Source: Rhipicephalus microplus (lineage: Eukaryota > Arthropoda > Arachnida > Ixodida > Ixodidae). From it: a stretch of 64,000 bases of DNA. The first letter of the stretch is position 1. Each line of letters starts with the position of its first letter. The DNA is taken from the NCBI RefSeq assembly GCF_043290135.1, contig NC_134707.1:132806319-132870318 (forward strand), written 5' to 3'. A model generated the notes under the pieces. That model saw nothing but the letters and a program-made list of their open reading frames with translations, was not told the DNA's origin and ran no database searches. Shown piece after piece: positions 63,393 to 64,000 of this stretch. The position numbers were made by a program, and so were the translations under genes.

Positions 63393-64000
63393 ATGGAGCA
63401 GCGTGAGCATTTCGACAGCCTCAGCCCTGGTACCGCTGCCACTGCACTCGGCCATGTACCTTCTTCGGGTGTTGTTGGAGGTACTGATACCATGACGCTA
63501 CCACAGCTGTGGCTCTCCGATCCTTCCTTATTGTTCATTCAAGTCGAGAACAAGTTCCGCATTCATCGCATCACGTCAGAAGTTCGCAAGCATGAGCTCC
63601 TCGCTGAAGCGTTGTTACCAAAGGCAATGGCCGAAATACGCCACATCCTCGTGGGCCCGCCTGGTGACACTCCATATACGACAGTCAAACAGGCTCTTCT
63701 TCACCGACTCGCTCCTCCTGAGCATCGGCGCATTCAGCAACTTCTGTGCAACGAAGAGCTCGGGGACCGCCGTCCCACACAGTTTCTACGTCACCTGCAG
63801 CACCTGCTCGGGGACTAGCCAGACGGCCAGGAAACATCCATACTAGGTGAGTTGTTTCTACAGCGTCTTACACCTACCATGCGAATGGCTGTTGTCCAAG
63901 CTCAGTATAAGCCGCAGTCGGAGCTGGCAGAAATGACCGATGACATGATGGACGTTGCTCCGGCAGCCATAAACGCTGCCCACACCTCTCCGATTTCCGA
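63393..64000 (+). pseudogene. gag: Gypsy-6 Gag, 5' part (runs off the window)
   Basis: From ATG 63393 (MEQREHFDSL) 141 residues are open: LPQLWLSDPSLLFIQVENKFRIHRITSEVRKHELLAEALL, GDTPYTTVKQALLHRLAPPEHRRIQQLL and LGDRRPTQFLRHLQHLLGD. This is the Gag type of another Gypsy clade, unlike Gypsy-1 to -4. After a shift near 63815 the frame continues as LFLQRLTPTMRMAVVQAQYKPQSELAEMTDDMMDVAPAAINAAH to the window end. An LTR may lie between 63206 and 63392 but is not resolved. The zinc knuckle and Pol would lie beyond 64000. Confidence 0.85.

Overview
The window looks like intergenic, transposon-dense DNA from a hard tick (Ixodidae, probably a metastriate genus). The case rests on a tRNA-headed SINE resembling the tick Ruka-type SINE (three copies), several short-LTR Gypsy elements, a Penelope-like element, I-group and CR1-like LINEs, long (TA)n tracts and no recognisable host gene. 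The taxon is inferred from repeat content only. I found no non-transposon protein gene, rRNA or functional tRNA.

Layout. 1-2845: a possible plus-strand LTR, then the gag and protease of a minus-strand Gypsy element (Gypsy-1). 2846-3012: microsatellite and a tRNA-derived SINE. About 3200-5900: a broken piggyBac-like transposase, minus strand. 6062-16715: a chain of (TA)n, Gypsy-2 (minus), (TA)n, SINE (plus), (TA)n and Gypsy-3 (minus). 16765-23748: a Penelope-like element (minus; RT plus GIY-YIG) between two inverted ~0.9 kb terminal repeats. It carries a SINE with a 13-bp target duplication and an internally deleted plus-strand Gypsy (Gypsy-5) with near-identical 414/415-bp LTRs and a TTAT duplication. 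23764-34998: (TA)n, a full-length minus-strand I-group LINE, (TA)n, Gypsy-4 (minus), (TA)n. 34999-38178: no gene seen. 38179-44755: a second full-length copy of the same LINE on the plus strand, with a 16-bp target duplication, interrupted by a small LINE 3' fragment. 44756-46600: nothing seen. 46600-50930: a CR1-like LINE (minus) whose ORF1 carries a 2A-like DVELNPGP motif. 50950-51232: 3' end of another LINE. 51233-55029: nothing seen. 55030-56660: (TCTA)n and a ~146-bp tandem repeat hosting a GC-rich hAT-like insertion. 56660-60490: three nested or adjacent LINE pseudogenes and a SINE-like fragment. 60600-63160: nothing seen. 63163-64000: a SINE end and the 5' part of a plus-strand Gypsy gag that runs off the window.

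Almost every coding region belongs to a mobile element and most are broken by stops or frameshifts. The most informative features are structural: repeated use of TA-dinucleotide tracts as retroelement boundaries, the Penelope inverted repeats with a hammerhead-ribozyme-like motif in each, the 2A-like LINE ORF1, and the young deletion-derivative Gypsy that keeps only an open RNase H end and integrase.
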